A stretch of DNA of 64,000 bases, from contig NZ_CP053346.1 of NCBI RefSeq assembly GCF_013113735.1, positions 4,354,001 through 4,418,000 on the forward strand, read 5' to 3'. The stretch's first letter is position 1. Each line of letters opens with the position of its first letter. Position numbers and translations under genes: made by a program. Under the pieces are notes generated by a model. It was not told the origin of the DNA and ran no database searches. It worked only from the letters and a program-made list of their open reading frames with translations. Shown one piece after another: positions 8,709 to 18,262 of this stretch. This DNA comes from Sphingomonas sp. AP4-R1. Lineage in GTDB: Bacteria; Pseudomonadota; Alphaproteobacteria; Sphingomonadales; Sphingomonadaceae.

Positions 8709-9578
8709 TCAGGGCCGCAGCCGCGTCGCCAGCCGCCACCAGCAGGCGGGCAATGCCGCCGCCGCCGCGTCGCGCGCGGCCTCATCCTCGAACAACGCGA
8801 AGCAGGTCGCGCCCGAGCCCGACATGCGCGCGAACAGCAGACCCGGCTGCGCGCCGAGCAGATCCAGCACGTCGCCGATCTCCGGCACCAGCGAGACGGC
8901 CGGCGCCTCCAGATCGTTGCGCCCCTCCAGCGCGGCATCCACGCCCTGTGGCAGCGCGCCGCGATCGATCCGGTCCCACGCCTTGAACACGGCGCCGGTC
9001 GACAAGGCGATGCCCGGATTGACGAGCAGCACCGGCTGCCCCGTCAGCCGCCCGAGCGAGACGGGCACGAGTTGCTCGCCCCGCCCCTCGCCCCGCGCCG
9101 CGCGCGACAGCACGCAGGCCGGCACGTCCGCGCCCAGCCCCGCCGCAATGGCGTGGACGCGGGGGTCGGCCGGATCGATCCCGTCGCGCGCGGCCAGCAG
9201 ACGCAGCGCCGCCGCCGCGTCGGCCGATCCGCCACCGATGCCGGAGGCGATCGGCAAATTCTTCTCCAGCCGGAAGCCCGCCTGCGCGCCGCCGAACAGG
9301 GCGGCCCACTCACGCGCCGCACGCGTCACCAGATTGTCGCCCTCGCCCGACAGCGCCGCCGCGAACGGCCCCTCCAGTCGCAGGCCGGGTTCGTCCTCCA
9401 GCGTCAGCCTGTCGCCATCGGTGCAGAAGGCGAACAATGTCTCCAGCACATGATAGCCATCTTCCCCGCGCGACCGCACATGCAGCGCGAGGTTCAGCTT
9501 GGCATAAGCGATGTCCGGGGCGGCGCCCGGCGCGGCTTCGGGAGCGGCATCGAGGGCCGCGTCTGTGGCAAAGGTCAT
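8709..9578 (-). CDS. ispE: 4-diphosphocytidyl-2-C-methyl-D-erythritol kinase
   Basis: A 289-residue GHMP-family kinase of the MEP isoprenoid pathway. The conserved AYAKLNLALHV, with the catalytic lysine at K27, is near the start. The ATP-binding motif ASGIGGGSAD is at 111-120 and GHMP motif III (MSGSGATCFALF) lies near the C-terminus. The first 20 residues are an Ala/Pro-rich extension before the usual start of the fold. The ATG at 9578 overlaps the stop of the upstream TPR gene by 4 nt, so the two are probably translationally coupled. Confidence 0.95.
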   Translation of the reverse strand: MTFATDAALDAAPEAAPGAAPDIAYAKLNLALHVRSRGEDGYHVLETLFAFCTDGDRLTLEDEPGLRLEGPFAAALSGEGDNLVTRAAREWAALFGGAQAGFRLEKNLPIASGIGGGSADAAAALRLLAARDGIDPADPRVHAIAAGLGADVPACVLSRAARGEGRGEQLVPVSLGRLTGQPVLLVNPGIALSTGAVFKAWDRIDRGALPQGVDAALEGRNDLEAPAVSLVPEIGDVLDLLGAQPGLLFARMSGSGATCFALFEDEAARDAAAAALPACWWRLATRLRP

Positions 9579-11248
9579 GGGGCGGCGGTGGCGGGCGTCG
9601 GCGCCGTCTCGATCTTCGATTTGATGCGCGGCGCATCCTTGGCTTCGGCCGTCACCAGCGCCGCGCGCCACGCATAGCGCGCCTCGATCCGGCGGCCGAG
9701 CGCCCAATAGACGTCGCCCAGATGCTCGTTGATCGTGGGTTCGCCCGGTTCGCCCGCCGACGCGCGCTCCAGCAGTTTCACCGCCGTCGCCGCATCGCCG
9801 CCCACGAATTTCGCCCAGCCGAGCGAGTCCGTGATCGCGGCGTCATCGGGGCGCAGCTTGCTCGCGCTCTCGATCAGCCGGGTCGCCACGGGCACGTTCT
9901 CGCGCCGCGCCAGCATCGAATAGCCGAGATGATTCAGCACGATCGCCTGATCGGGCGCCAGCGCATAGGCCTTGTCCAGCGCCAGCTTGGCCGCCGGCCA
10001 GTCGCCGCCCTCCTCCAGCGCGGCGCCGCGCTGCAGCCAGAACGGCCACACATCCTCTGCCGCCGCATTCGGGCCCGCCGCCGCGATCGCCTTCTCGTAG
10101 GAGACCGCCGCCAGCGCGGGCTTGTCGAGCGACATCTGCACGTCGCCCACGCGCGACCATTCGCCCGATCCCGCGCCCGGCCGTTCCGCCGCCGCCGTCG
10201 CCGTCGCGAGCGCCGCCGCCTTGTCGCCCTTGTCGATCAGCAGCGCGATCCGCAGCCGCTCGGCCGTGCTGGCATAGGGATCGCCGGCCGCGACATGATC
10301 CAGCGCCGCCAAAGCCGCATCGGGGCGCTTGGCCAGCCCCAGGAAATTGGCGGTCGCGATCCAGCCGCCCGAATTGTCGGGATCGGCGAAGGTGCCCAGC
10401 CGCGCCAGCATCGTCGCCACGGGCACGAGCCGCTGGCGATTGAAGTCGATCGCCACCTGCGTCAGCAGATCGGACACGCCCGAGCCCGCATCGTCATAGA
10501 GGATATCGATGCGCCCGCCCGCCGCCAGCCGCGCGCGCGCCGCCTCCAGCACGGGATCATTGCCGTCGAGGAAGGTCTTGGCCTTGTCCGGCTGGCGCGC
10601 CTTGATCAGCGCGGTCGCCACCGCCAGCTTCAGCCGGCTGCCCGCGCTGGGCAAAGCCGCCACCTCGGCCGCACCCTCGTCCGTCCGCCCCAGCGCCAGC
10701 AGCAGGATCGCATGCTGGCCGGGGAAATAGGCCGAGCCGATCCCGCCCTGCCGCGCGGCTTCCAGCGCCGCCAGCGGATCGCCCTCGCGCGATCCCAGCG
10801 CGATCCACGCGCGCAGGAGCGGCGCCATGAAGGCGAAGAGCTTGCCCGCCTCGATCTGGTCGATCTGCGCCCGCGCGCGCTTCCAGTCCTTCGCCTGCAC
10901 GGCATCGACCATGAACAGCAACGGCGCGTCCACCGGCGGCGTGCCCTGCTGCTGCAGCGCATTCGCCGCCTTCAGCGCCAGCGGCTTGTCGCCCGCCGCG
11001 ATCGCCTCGATCAGCGCGCGCCGGGCGATCAGGTCGCTGCCCGGGTCGCGCGCCAGCAACAGGCCGAGTTCGCGCGTGGCCGTATCCAGATCGCCGACAC
11101 CGGCCGCCGCGCGCATCTTCACATAGCGCTCGGCCTGGCTGGGCTCGTTCGTCGGCCTCTGCTTCGTCTGGGCGGCGGAAACGGAGCCGGCCGCCGCCAC
11201 GGTGGCAAGCAGGCTCAGCAGGACGGGCGTCACTCTCAATCGCGTCAT
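9575..11248 (-). CDS. Secreted tetratricopeptide-repeat protein
   Basis: A 557-residue protein with a signal peptide (about residues 1-25, hydrophobic VLLSLLATVAAAGSVSA, cleavage after SAA) followed by Ala-rich helical repeats of TPR type throughout. Clear repeats are around ALAAVSYEKAIAAAG, KLALDKAYALAPDQAIVLNHLGY and EPTINEHLGDVYWALGRR near the C-terminus. It is probably a periplasmic or envelope-associated scaffold; no enzymatic domain is seen. It lies between ETF-QO and ispE on the same strand and overlaps ispE by 4 nt. Confidence 0.88.
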   Translation of the reverse strand: MTRLRVTPVLLSLLATVAAAGSVSAAQTKQRPTNEPSQAERYVKMRAAAGVGDLDTATRELGLLLARDPGSDLIARRALIEAIAAGDKPLALKAANALQQQGTPPVDAPLLFMVDAVQAKDWKRARAQIDQIEAGKLFAFMAPLLRAWIALGSREGDPLAALEAARQGGIGSAYFPGQHAILLLALGRTDEGAAEVAALPSAGSRLKLAVATALIKARQPDKAKTFLDGNDPVLEAARARLAAGGRIDILYDDAGSGVSDLLTQVAIDFNRQRLVPVATMLARLGTFADPDNSGGWIATANFLGLAKRPDAALAALDHVAAGDPYASTAERLRIALLIDKGDKAAALATATAAAERPGAGSGEWSRVGDVQMSLDKPALAAVSYEKAIAAAGPNAAAEDVWPFWLQRGAALEEGGDWPAAKLALDKAYALAPDQAIVLNHLGYSMLARRENVPVATRLIESASKLRPDDAAITDSLGWAKFVGGDAATAVKLLERASAGEPGEPTINEHLGDVYWALGRRIEARYAWRAALVTAEAKDAPRIKSKIETAPTPATAAP

Positions 11249-11269
11249 GCCGCCACCCTTAACCGTCTC

Positions 11270-12922
11270 TCACATGTTCGGATAGTTGGGACCGCCGCCG
11301 CCTTCGGGCACGACCCAGTTGATATTCTGTGTGGGGTCCTTGATGTCGCAGGTCTTGCAGTGGACACAATTCTGCGCGTTGATCTGCAGGCGCGGCGTGC
11401 CGACATCCTGCCCCACGATCTCGTAGACGCCCGCCGGGCAGTAACGCTGCTCGGGCGCATCGTAGAGCGGCAGGTTCACCGTGATCGGCACCTCCGGATC
11501 CTTCAGCGTCAGATGGATCGGCTGATCCTCCTCGTGATTGGTGTTCGACAGGAACACCGAGGAGAGACGATCGAAGCTGATCTTCCCGTCGGGCTTGGGA
11601 TAGTCGATCGGCCGCGCATGGTCCTTGCGCGCCAGCGTCGAACAGTCCCGGTGATGCTTGAACGTGTACGGCAGGCCGAGCCCGAAAGTGTTCATCCACA
11701 TGTCGAGGCCGGCCCAGACCGTGCCCATCAGCGGCCCGAACTTCGCGATGGACGGCTCCGAATTGCGGACGAGCTTCAGCTCCTTGGAGATCCAGCTGGC
11801 ATTCACGGCGGGCTGGTAGCCGGCCAGCACGTCGCCCTGCCGCCCGGCCGTCACGGCCGCATACGCCTCCTCGGCCGCCAGCATGCCGCTCTTCATCGCG
11901 GTGTGGCTGCCCTTGATGCGCGGCACGTTCACGAAGCCCGCCGAACAGCCGATCAGCGCGCCGCCGGGAAAGGCCAAAGTCGGCACGGACTGCCACCCGC
12001 CCTCGTTGATCGCGCGCGCGCCGTAGCTCACGCGGCGCCCGCCCTCCAGGATCGCGCGGATCGCGGGATGCTGCTTCCAGCGCTGGAATTCCTCGAACGG
12101 AAAGAGGTGCGGATTCTTGTAGCCCAGCCCCACCACGAAGCCGAGCGCCACCTGCCCGTTCGCCTGGTGATAGAGGAAGCCGCCGCCCACCTCCTCGGTC
12201 AGCGGCCAGCCCTGCGTGTGGATCACGCGGCCGGGCGCATGCTTCTCCGGGGCGATGTCCCACAGCTCCTTCATGCCGAGGCCGTAAACCTGCGGCTGGC
12301 AGCTCGCCTCCAGATCGAAGATGCGCTTCACCTCCTTGGTGAGGCTCCCGCGCGCGCCTTCCGCGAAGAAGGTGTATTTGGCGTGCAGCTCCATGCCCGG
12401 CTGGTAATCGGGCTTGTGCGTGCCGTCGCGCGCCACGCCCATGTCGCCGGTCGCGACGCCCTTCACCGATCCGTCGTCGTGGAACAGCACCTCGGCCGCC
12501 GCGAAGCCGGGGAAGATCTCGACGCCCAGCTCCTCGGCCTTGCCCGCCAGCCAGCGGCACAGATTGCCGAGCGAGCCCGTATAGGTGCCCTTGTTGTGCA
12601 TGAAGCCGGGCGTGAAGAGGTGCGGCATCGCCGTCTTGCCACCCTTCGACAGGAACCAGTGATGATTCTCCGTCACCGGCACTTCGGCCATCGGGCAGCC
12701 GTCGGTGCGCCAGTCGGGCAGCAGCTCGTCCAGCGCGATCGGATCCACCACCGCGCCCGACAGGATATGCGCGCCGATTTCGGACCCTTTTTCGAGGATG
12801 CACACCGAAAGCTCGGCGCCTTTCTCCGAAGCCAGCTGCTTCAGGCGGATCGCCGCGGCGAGACCGGCCGGCCCACCGCCGACGATCACCACGTCATACT
12901 CCATCGATTCCCGCTCGTGCAT
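11270..12922 (-). CDS. Electron-transfer flavoprotein:ubiquinone oxidoreductase
   Basis: A 550-residue flavoprotein that passes electrons from ETF (fatty-acid and amino-acid dehydrogenases) to the membrane quinone pool. The FAD-binding VIVGGGPAGLAAA starts at about residue 12. The C-terminal ferredoxin-like segment NCVHCKTCDIKDPTQNI (cysteines about 519, 522, 525), with an earlier cysteine in RYCPAGVYE, holds the [4Fe-4S] cluster. The start at 12922 has GAGAGAAG about 8 nt upstream. An in-frame ATG at 12973 would add 17 residues but has a poorer Shine-Dalgarno. Only 21 nt separate it from the TPR gene. Confidence 0.95.
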   Translation of the reverse strand: MHERESMEYDVVIVGGGPAGLAAAIRLKQLASEKGAELSVCILEKGSEIGAHILSGAVVDPIALDELLPDWRTDGCPMAEVPVTENHHWFLSKGGKTAMPHLFTPGFMHNKGTYTGSLGNLCRWLAGKAEELGVEIFPGFAAAEVLFHDDGSVKGVATGDMGVARDGTHKPDYQPGMELHAKYTFFAEGARGSLTKEVKRIFDLEASCQPQVYGLGMKELWDIAPEKHAPGRVIHTQGWPLTEEVGGGFLYHQANGQVALGFVVGLGYKNPHLFPFEEFQRWKQHPAIRAILEGGRRVSYGARAINEGGWQSVPTLAFPGGALIGCSAGFVNVPRIKGSHTAMKSGMLAAEEAYAAVTAGRQGDVLAGYQPAVNASWISKELKLVRNSEPSIAKFGPLMGTVWAGLDMWMNTFGLGLPYTFKHHRDCSTLARKDHARPIDYPKPDGKISFDRLSSVFLSNTNHEEDQPIHLTLKDPEVPITVNLPLYDAPEQRYCPAGVYEIVGQDVGTPRLQINAQNCVHCKTCDIKDPTQNINWVVPEGGGGPNYPNM

Positions 12923-13049
12923 CGCGATCTTCTCTCTCCGGCTGGTCATCTTATGGACCGAACGCTCCGTCATGTTCTCGCTGAACGAAGATTGACGTAT
13001 TCGTCAACTGTCCGTCTTAGGTAGGGTTACAGATTTGGGAGGGGCGCCG

Positions 13050-13808
13050 ATGGAAGATCGGCTGGCGCTGAGCGCGCTCGATTGGTGGGAGGAGGCCGGC
13101 GTCGACATGTTCGTCGACGATGCGCCGCGCGACTGGCTGGCCCAGCCGACGCCCGCACCGGAGCCTGCGCCCTCTTCTTCTACGCATGTCGCACCCGGCG
13201 GTTCCGTGCGCGCGCCGCTGGCCGCCTCTGCCGCGCCGATCGCGGCCGCAGCGCCACCCCCCGCCGCGCTGCCCGACGATCTCGCCGCCTTCCGCCGCTT
13301 CCTGCTGGAAGACGCCTCGGTGCCCGGCCCCGCCGCCGCGCGGCTGGACGCGACGGGCGATCCCGCCTCGGGCGCGATGCTGATCCTTGACATGCCCGAG
13401 CAGGGCGATCGCGCCGCCGCACGGCTCCTCTCCGGCGATGTCGGCCAGTTGTTCGATCGCATGCTGGGCGCGATGACCCTCTCGCGCGAGATCGCCTATC
13501 TCGCTCCGCTCTCGCCCGCGCGCTCGGCCAGCGGCCGCCTCACGCCCGAGACGATCGCCTCGCTCGCCACGCTGATGCGCCACCATATCGCGCTGGTCCG
13601 GCCGAAGCGTCTGCTGCTGCTGGGTGACGCCCCCACGCGCGCGCTGCTCGGCTTCGGCTGCGTCGAGGCGCGCGGGCGCACGCACGAAATTGCCGGCCCG
13701 ACCGGGGCGATCCCCGCCGTCGCCAGCTTCCACCCCCGCCTCCTCATCCAGACGCCCGACCGCAAGAAAGCGGCCTGGGCGGACCTCCAGCTCTTCATGG
13801 CCCTCTGA
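13050..13808 (+). CDS. Uracil-DNA glycosylase-superfamily protein without Fe-S cysteines
   Basis: A 252-residue protein: an N-terminal segment starting LALSALDWWEEAGVD, a Pro/Ala-rich linker at about 30-75, then a UDG-like fold. LSGDVGQLFDRMLGAMTL corresponds to the GRAGQLLDRML region of type 4 UDGs, and PKRLLLLGDAPTRALLG and SFHPRLLI match the later strands. The DNA-binding GEAPG loop is replaced by LDMPEQGDR, and none of the four Fe-S cysteines of family 4 is present (one cysteine in GCVEARG). Activity is therefore doubtful. GGGAGGGG lies 7 nt before the ATG at 13050. Its stop and the lytic transglycosylase start overlap (TGATG). Confidence 0.78.
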   Translation: MEDRLALSALDWWEEAGVDMFVDDAPRDWLAQPTPAPEPAPSSSTHVAPGGSVRAPLAASAAPIAAAAPPPAALPDDLAAFRRFLLEDASVPGPAAARLDATGDPASGAMLILDMPEQGDRAAARLLSGDVGQLFDRMLGAMTLSREIAYLAPLSPARSASGRLTPETIASLATLMRHHIALVRPKRLLLLGDAPTRALLGFGCVEARGRTHEIAGPTGAIPAVASFHPRLLIQTPDRKKAAWADLQLFMAL

Positions 13809-15562
13809 TGCGTAACCTGCTTCCCCTGCTCCTCGCCGCGACCGTCCTCCCCACCGCCGCTCATGCCGGCGATACGACGGCGACCCCCGGCGACATCACC
13901 GTCACCGCCGCGCGCCCCGGCACGATCTCGGATGTCGATCGCACCGCCTATCGCCTCGTCTTCGCCGAGATCCGCTCGGGCGACTGGATCAACGCATCGG
14001 CCGCGCTCGACGCCCGCCCCGATGGCGTGCTGACCTCGGTGGCGCGTGCCGAGCTGTTTCTGGCCAAGGGCGCGCCCCGGCCGGATCCGGTGAAGCTCTC
14101 CGGCCTGCTCGCCGCCGCACCCGAACTGCCCGAGGCCCCCGCTCTGGCGCGCCTCGCCACGCAGCAGGGTATCACCAGCGTGCCGACCCTGCCCCAGCCG
14201 CACGATCTGGTCCGCCTCGCCGGCGCCTCGAAGCGCGTCGCCGCCCGCCCCACGCGCAGCGACGCCGCCGCCGCGCGCCTGTCCGTGATCGCGACGCCGC
14301 TGGTGAAGGCCAATGACGGCGCCGGGGCCGAGGCGAAGGTCGAGGCCGTCGCCAGCCAGCTTTCGCCCGAGGCCTTGGCCGAATGGCGCCAGCGCGTGGC
14401 GTGGGCCTATTATCTCGCCAATGACGATGTGAATGCGCGCCGCGTCGCCGCCTCCGCCGGGGCCGGCGCGGGCGAATGGACCGTGCAGGCCAATTGGGTG
14501 CTCGGTCTTTCCTCGTGGCGTTCGGGCGAGATGGCCGCCGCCGCCGATGCCTTCGCAGCCGTCGCCACCTCCGCGCGCGACGCCGAGACGGTCGCCGCCG
14601 GCCTGTTCTGGGCCGCGCGCAGCGATACGGCGGGAGGCCGCCCCGATCGCGTCGCCGCCCGCCTGCGGTCCGCCGCCCGGCTGGACGAAACCTTTTACGG
14701 CCTGCTCGCCTCGGCCACGCTCGGCCTCGCCGCCGAACCGGGTGCGGCCGCGCGCGGGGACGGCCCCGATCTGATCGCGCTGCGCCCCAATGCCCGCGCC
14801 GCCGCCGCGCTCACACAGGTCGGCGAAAGCACGCTCGCCGATCAACTGCTCCGCCAGCAGGCGAAGATCGGCCCGGCCGAGGAGCATGGCGCGCTCATCC
14901 GCCTCGCCGGCACCCTCAATCTGCCCGCCACGCAGATGTGGCTCGCCCAGAACGGCCCGGTCGGCATCGCGACGCCCGTCTCCGCGCGCTATCCCATGCC
15001 CGCCTGGGCGCCGACCGGCGGATGGCGCGTCGACCGCGCGCTGATCTTCGCCCACGCGCTGCAGGAATCGCAGTTCCGCACCGACGCCGTCAGCCATGCG
15101 GGCGCGCGCGGCCTGATGCAGCTGATGCCCGGCACCGCGCGCCTCGTCGCCCGCCACAAGGGCGAGACGGCGGACATGACGTCGCGCCTCAACGATCCCG
15201 CCGTCAGCTTCGAATATGGCCAATCCTATCTGGAGGAGTTGGCGAGCAACGGCGGCACCGGCGGCCTGCTGCCCAAGGTGATCGCCGCCTACAATGCGGG
15301 GCCGAACAATGTCGCGGCGTGGAGCGTACGCCCCGGCGCCTCGAACGACCCCCTGCTCTTCATCGAATCCATGCCGTTCGCCGAGACGCGCGCCTATACC
15401 GCGATCGTCCTGCGCAATTACTGGATGTACCAGCGCGAGAGCGGCGCGCCGACCGAGAGCCTCGCGACGATGGCGCAGGGCAAATGGCCGCTCTTCCCGG
15501 TGGCCCGCCCCCGCATGGCCGTCAGCGCCGCCGGCGCTTTCGACGTCGCGGGCGGCAGCTGA
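13808..15562 (+). CDS. Periplasmic soluble lytic transglycosylase (SLT family)
   Basis: A 584-residue secreted murein hydrolase. A signal peptide (about 1-21, ending AHA) precedes a long alpha-helical superhelix domain. The C-terminal catalytic domain (about 410-550) has the SLT motifs: HALQESQFRTDAVS with catalytic E420, GARGLMQLMPGTAR, and IAAYNAGPNNV. It cleaves the MurNAc-GlcNAc bond to form 1,6-anhydro-MurNAc ends. Its ATG shares one base with the stop of the preceding gene (TGATG), so the two are coupled. No membrane anchor or LysM domain is seen. Confidence 0.94.
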   Translation: MRNLLPLLLAATVLPTAAHAGDTTATPGDITVTAARPGTISDVDRTAYRLVFAEIRSGDWINASAALDARPDGVLTSVARAELFLAKGAPRPDPVKLSGLLAAAPELPEAPALARLATQQGITSVPTLPQPHDLVRLAGASKRVAARPTRSDAAAARLSVIATPLVKANDGAGAEAKVEAVASQLSPEALAEWRQRVAWAYYLANDDVNARRVAASAGAGAGEWTVQANWVLGLSSWRSGEMAAAADAFAAVATSARDAETVAAGLFWAARSDTAGGRPDRVAARLRSAARLDETFYGLLASATLGLAAEPGAAARGDGPDLIALRPNARAAAALTQVGESTLADQLLRQQAKIGPAEEHGALIRLAGTLNLPATQMWLAQNGPVGIATPVSARYPMPAWAPTGGWRVDRALIFAHALQESQFRTDAVSHAGARGLMQLMPGTARLVARHKGETADMTSRLNDPAVSFEYGQSYLEELASNGGTGGLLPKVIAAYNAGPNNVAAWSVRPGASNDPLLFIESMPFAETRAYTAIVLRNYWMYQRESGAPTESLATMAQGKWPLFPVARPRMAVSAAGAFDVAGGS

Positions 15563-15657
15563 GGCTCATCCCACTACCCCGTCCCGGATCGAGTCCGGGG
15601 GTGACGGTGCGGAATGAGCGGCTTCCGCTCCCCCTCTCCCCCGCCTAAATCCGCCGC

Positions 15658-16185
15658 ATGCCGCTCGACCACAGCCTCCCCTTCCTCCCCGTCCGCATCG
15701 CGATCCTCACGGTTTCGGACAGCCGCACCGCCGCCGACGATCGCTCCGGCGACACGCTCGTCCAGCGGCTGGAGGCGGCCGGCCACATCCTCGCCGCGCG
15801 GACGATCGTGCGCGACGATGTCGACCTGATCTGTGCGACGCTGACCGGCTGGATCGACGATCCGGAGGTGGATTGCGTGATCGCGACGGGTGGCACCGGC
15901 GTCACCGGACGCGACGTGACGCCCGAGGCCTTCGCCCGTATCCGCGACAAGGAAATCGAAGGATTCGGAGAGCTGTTCCGCTGGCTCAGCTACCAGACGA
16001 TCGGCACGTCCACGATCCAGTCACGCGCCACCGCCGCCGTCGCGCGGGGCACCTATCTGTTCGCGCTGCCCGGCTCCACCGGCGCCTGCCGGGACGGGTG
16101 GGACGGCATCCTCGCCTCCCAGCTCGACAGCCGTCACCGCCCCTGCAATTTCGTGGAACTGATGCCGCGCCTGCGGGAGCGCTAG
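15658..16185 (+). CDS. moaB: Molybdenum cofactor biosynthesis protein B
   Basis: A 175-residue MogA/MoaB-fold protein that adenylylates or binds molybdopterin in Moco synthesis. Family motifs are ILTVSDSRT at about 15-23, [18 protein letters not shown] (about 75-92) with the substrate-binding GGTG loop, and [15 protein letters not shown] near the C-terminus. The ATG at 15658 begins [17 protein letters not shown], the usual N-terminus in this clade. It follows the lytic transglycosylase by 95 nt. Confidence 0.95.
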   Translation: MPLDHSLPFLPVRIAILTVSDSRTAADDRSGDTLVQRLEAAGHILAARTIVRDDVDLICATLTGWIDDPEVDCVIATGGTGVTGRDVTPEAFARIRDKEIEGFGELFRWLSYQTIGTSTIQSRATAAVARGTYLFALPGSTGACRDGWDGILASQLDSRHRPCNFVELMPRLRER

Positions 16186-16202
16186 AAAGCGGAAACCAAA
16201 AA

Positions 16203-16232
16203 CGGCGGGCGATCCGATCGGATCGTCCGCCG
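16203..16232 (+). terminator. Hairpin after moaB
   Basis: CGGCGG-g-CGATCC-GATC-GGATCG-t-CCGCCG forms a 13-bp stem (with one G-T pair) 18 nt after the moaB stop. There is no strong U-run. It could also act on the convergent PEP-CTERM gene. Confidence 0.65.
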
Positions 16233-16244
16233 CCTTGGGAACGG

Positions 16245-16276
16245 GGCACCGGCCCGGATGGGGGGCGGGCCGGTGC
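16245..16276. terminator. Second GC-rich hairpin between convergent genes
   Basis: GGCACCGGCCCG (16245-16256) pairs exactly with CGGGCCGGTGCC (16265-16276) across an 8-nt loop. It lies 40 nt beyond the stop of the PEP-CTERM gene on the minus strand. Confidence 0.65.
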
Positions 16277-16318
16277 CACTCTGGCTCGCTGGGAAGAGCC
16301 AGTGTCCTATCCACACCT

Positions 16319-16867
16319 TCAGGCGTGAAAACCGCTGGGACGCTTGCTGTTGCGCAAGACCACGCCGATCATCCCGAAGCCGAGGATCATCATCGCCCAG
16401 GTCGCGACCTCGGGCACCGCCGCGATCGGCGCCAGCGCGATGTTCAGCGATCCCGTGCCGCCGCGCAGCCCGTTCGAGATCGCATAATTGGAATCGAGCA
16501 GATCCTTGGTGAAGGTGTAGCTCGTCGACGGACCGGAAATCGTGACCGCGTTGATCGTGTAGCCGGTCGAGGCCGAATAGCTGATCGTCGGCGCGCTCTG
16601 CAGCAGCACGGTGCTGGTGGTATCCAGCACGGCCGCCGTCGAGGCGGCGGTCACCTTGGCGGTGCCGTCCGCATCATAGACCGAGAAGGTCCCGTTGCCG
16701 AGATCGTTGGCATAGAACTGGCCGCTGCCGGTGGCGGTGCCGCCGCCGCTCAGGATGCTCCACGGAACGGTGAAGGTGAAGTTGAACAGGGTCGCCGCGC
16801 TGGCCGCGGTCGAAAGCCCCAGCAGAGCCGTCGCAAGAACGGCGGATTTCACGCAACGCATGAACAT
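16319..16867 (-). CDS. PEP-CTERM sorting domain protein, secreted
   Basis: A 182-residue exported protein. Signal peptide at about 1-25 (VLATALLGLSTAASA), a Ser/Thr/Gly-rich beta-type body, and a C-terminal sorting signal: VPEVATWAMM, then a hydrophobic helix and the basic tail RNSKR. Such signals direct processing by an exosortase (EpsH/XrtA-type) and attachment to the outer surface, often with exopolysaccharide. The core here is PEV instead of PEP, but the WAMMI-G-F-G context is the usual sphingomonad form. Function is unknown. It may start at 16867 or at the ATG 6 nt downstream. Confidence 0.85.
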   Translation of the reverse strand: MFMRCVKSAVLATALLGLSTAASAATLFNFTFTVPWSILSGGGTATGSGQFYANDLGNGTFSVYDADGTAKVTAASTAAVLDTTSTVLLQSAPTISYSASTGYTINAVTISGPSTSYTFTKDLLDSNYAISNGLRGGTGSLNIALAPIAAVPEVATWAMMILGFGMIGVVLRNSKRPSGFHA

Positions 16868-17035
16868 TTCACGCTACTCCAAGCATACTCTCCTGTCCGA
16901 TCAGCCGTTCCACATGCGGAACATCTGTCGAACTGGAAACCGGTTTATGCCCGTTGCGTCCTTAAAAAAACCTTATATTGCAGTTATTTATAATTTGTTC
17001 TCGCTTTGTCCAAAGGAATTGGCCAAATTCCGCCA

Positions 17036-18124
17036 ATGCCCAAAAAGCCGCCCCAGCAATTGTTAACGACGGGCCGCGGAGCGACCCGAAACGATCGTCC
17101 GAATCGTTTCGGTCTGGCCACGCGCGAAGCCGATGGAGACTGGTTGGATTCGCGTAACGACGTGGATGGCGAGGCGCCGCCGCTCCGCACCACCGTCACG
17201 GTCGAGCATCCCCGCACGATCATCACGCGCAACGCCTCGCCCGACGTGCCGTTCGATCGGTCGATCAACGCCTATCGGGGGTGCGAGCATGGCTGCATCT
17301 ATTGTTTCGCGCGGCCGACGCATGCGTATCACGATCTCTCCCCCGGCCTGGATTTCGAGAGCCGGCTGTTCGCCAAGCCCGATGCGGCCAAGCTGCTGCG
17401 CGCGGAGCTTTCGGCACGCGCTTATGTCTGCCAGCCGATCGCGCTGGGGACGAACACCGATCCCTATCAGCCGATCGAGGGCCATTGGCGGATCACCCGC
17501 TCGATCATCGAGGTCTTCCACGAGACGCGCCACCCGTTCACGATCACGACCAAATCCGATCGCGTGCTGCGCGATCTGGATCTGATCGCGCCGATGGCGG
17601 CCAGGGGCCTCGTCGCGGTGATCCTGTCCGTCCCCACGATCGACCCCGCCACCGCGCGCACGCTGGAGCCCCGCGCGCCGAGCCCTGCCAAGCGCCTCGC
17701 CGCGATCCGCGCGCTGGCGGAGGCGGGCGTGCAATGCCACGTCTCGATCGCGCCGGTCGTGCCCCAGATCACCGATCACGAGATGGAGCATATTCTGGAG
17801 GCGGCGGCCGAGGCGGGCGCGCGCCGCGCCTTCTTCCTGCCCGTGCGCCTGCCGCATGAGGTGGCGCCCCTGTTCCGCGCCTGGCTGGACGCGCATCATC
17901 CCGATCGCGCCGCCAAGGTGATGGCCACGATCCGATCGATCCGCGGCGGGCGGGACAATGATCCGAATTTCGGCACGCGCATGAAGGGCGAAGGGCCATG
18001 GGCGGATCTGCTCCGCACGCGCTTCCAGATCGCCTGCCGGAAGTGGGGCCTCAATCGGGAACGTTTCGCGCTGCGAACCGATCTGTTCGTGCCGCCGGAG
18101 GGGGATCAATTGCGTTTGCTCTAG
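17036..18124 (+). CDS. PA0069-family radical SAM protein
   Basis: A 362-residue radical SAM enzyme resembling the SplB-like PA0069 group. The SAM-cluster cysteines are C83, C87 and C90 (GCEHGCIYCFAR), preceded by SINAYRG. Downstream, ALGTNTDPYQPIEG and the repeated alpha/beta units (FTITTKSDRVLRDLD, CHVSIAPVVPQITD) fit the partial TIM barrel. The reaction is unknown for this family; the NTDPYQP element suggests a nucleic-acid or photoproduct-related substrate, but that is weak. The ATG at 17036 was chosen over a TTG at 17006; the Shine-Dalgarno is not strong for either. Confidence 0.9.
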   Translation: MPKKPPQQLLTTGRGATRNDRPNRFGLATREADGDWLDSRNDVDGEAPPLRTTVTVEHPRTIITRNASPDVPFDRSINAYRGCEHGCIYCFARPTHAYHDLSPGLDFESRLFAKPDAAKLLRAELSARAYVCQPIALGTNTDPYQPIEGHWRITRSIIEVFHETRHPFTITTKSDRVLRDLDLIAPMAARGLVAVILSVPTIDPATARTLEPRAPSPAKRLAAIRALAEAGVQCHVSIAPVVPQITDHEMEHILEAAAEAGARRAFFLPVRLPHEVAPLFRAWLDAHHPDRAAKVMATIRSIRGGRDNDPNFGTRMKGEGPWADLLRTRFQIACRKWGLNRERFALRTDLFVPPEGDQLRLL

Positions 18125-18140
18125 CGCCCCTTCGGAACGC

Positions 18141-18227
18141 GTTGCGGCACCGGCCCACTCCCCCACCCGACCTCCCGACAGGTTATTCCATGGGAGGTCG
18201 GGTGAGGGAGCGGGCCAGTGCCGCAAC
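18141..18227. repeat. Long inverted repeat upstream of bfr (family H)
   Basis: Arms of about 36 nt (starting GTTGCGGCACCGGCCCACTC and ending in GCGGGCCAGTGCCGCAAC) pair with about three mismatches around a 17-nt loop containing ATTCCATG. It lies just after the radical SAM gene and may terminate it. Confidence 0.85.
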
Positions 18228-18262
18228 CCTCACAACAAGAATGCGAGACAGTCGCAAGAATA

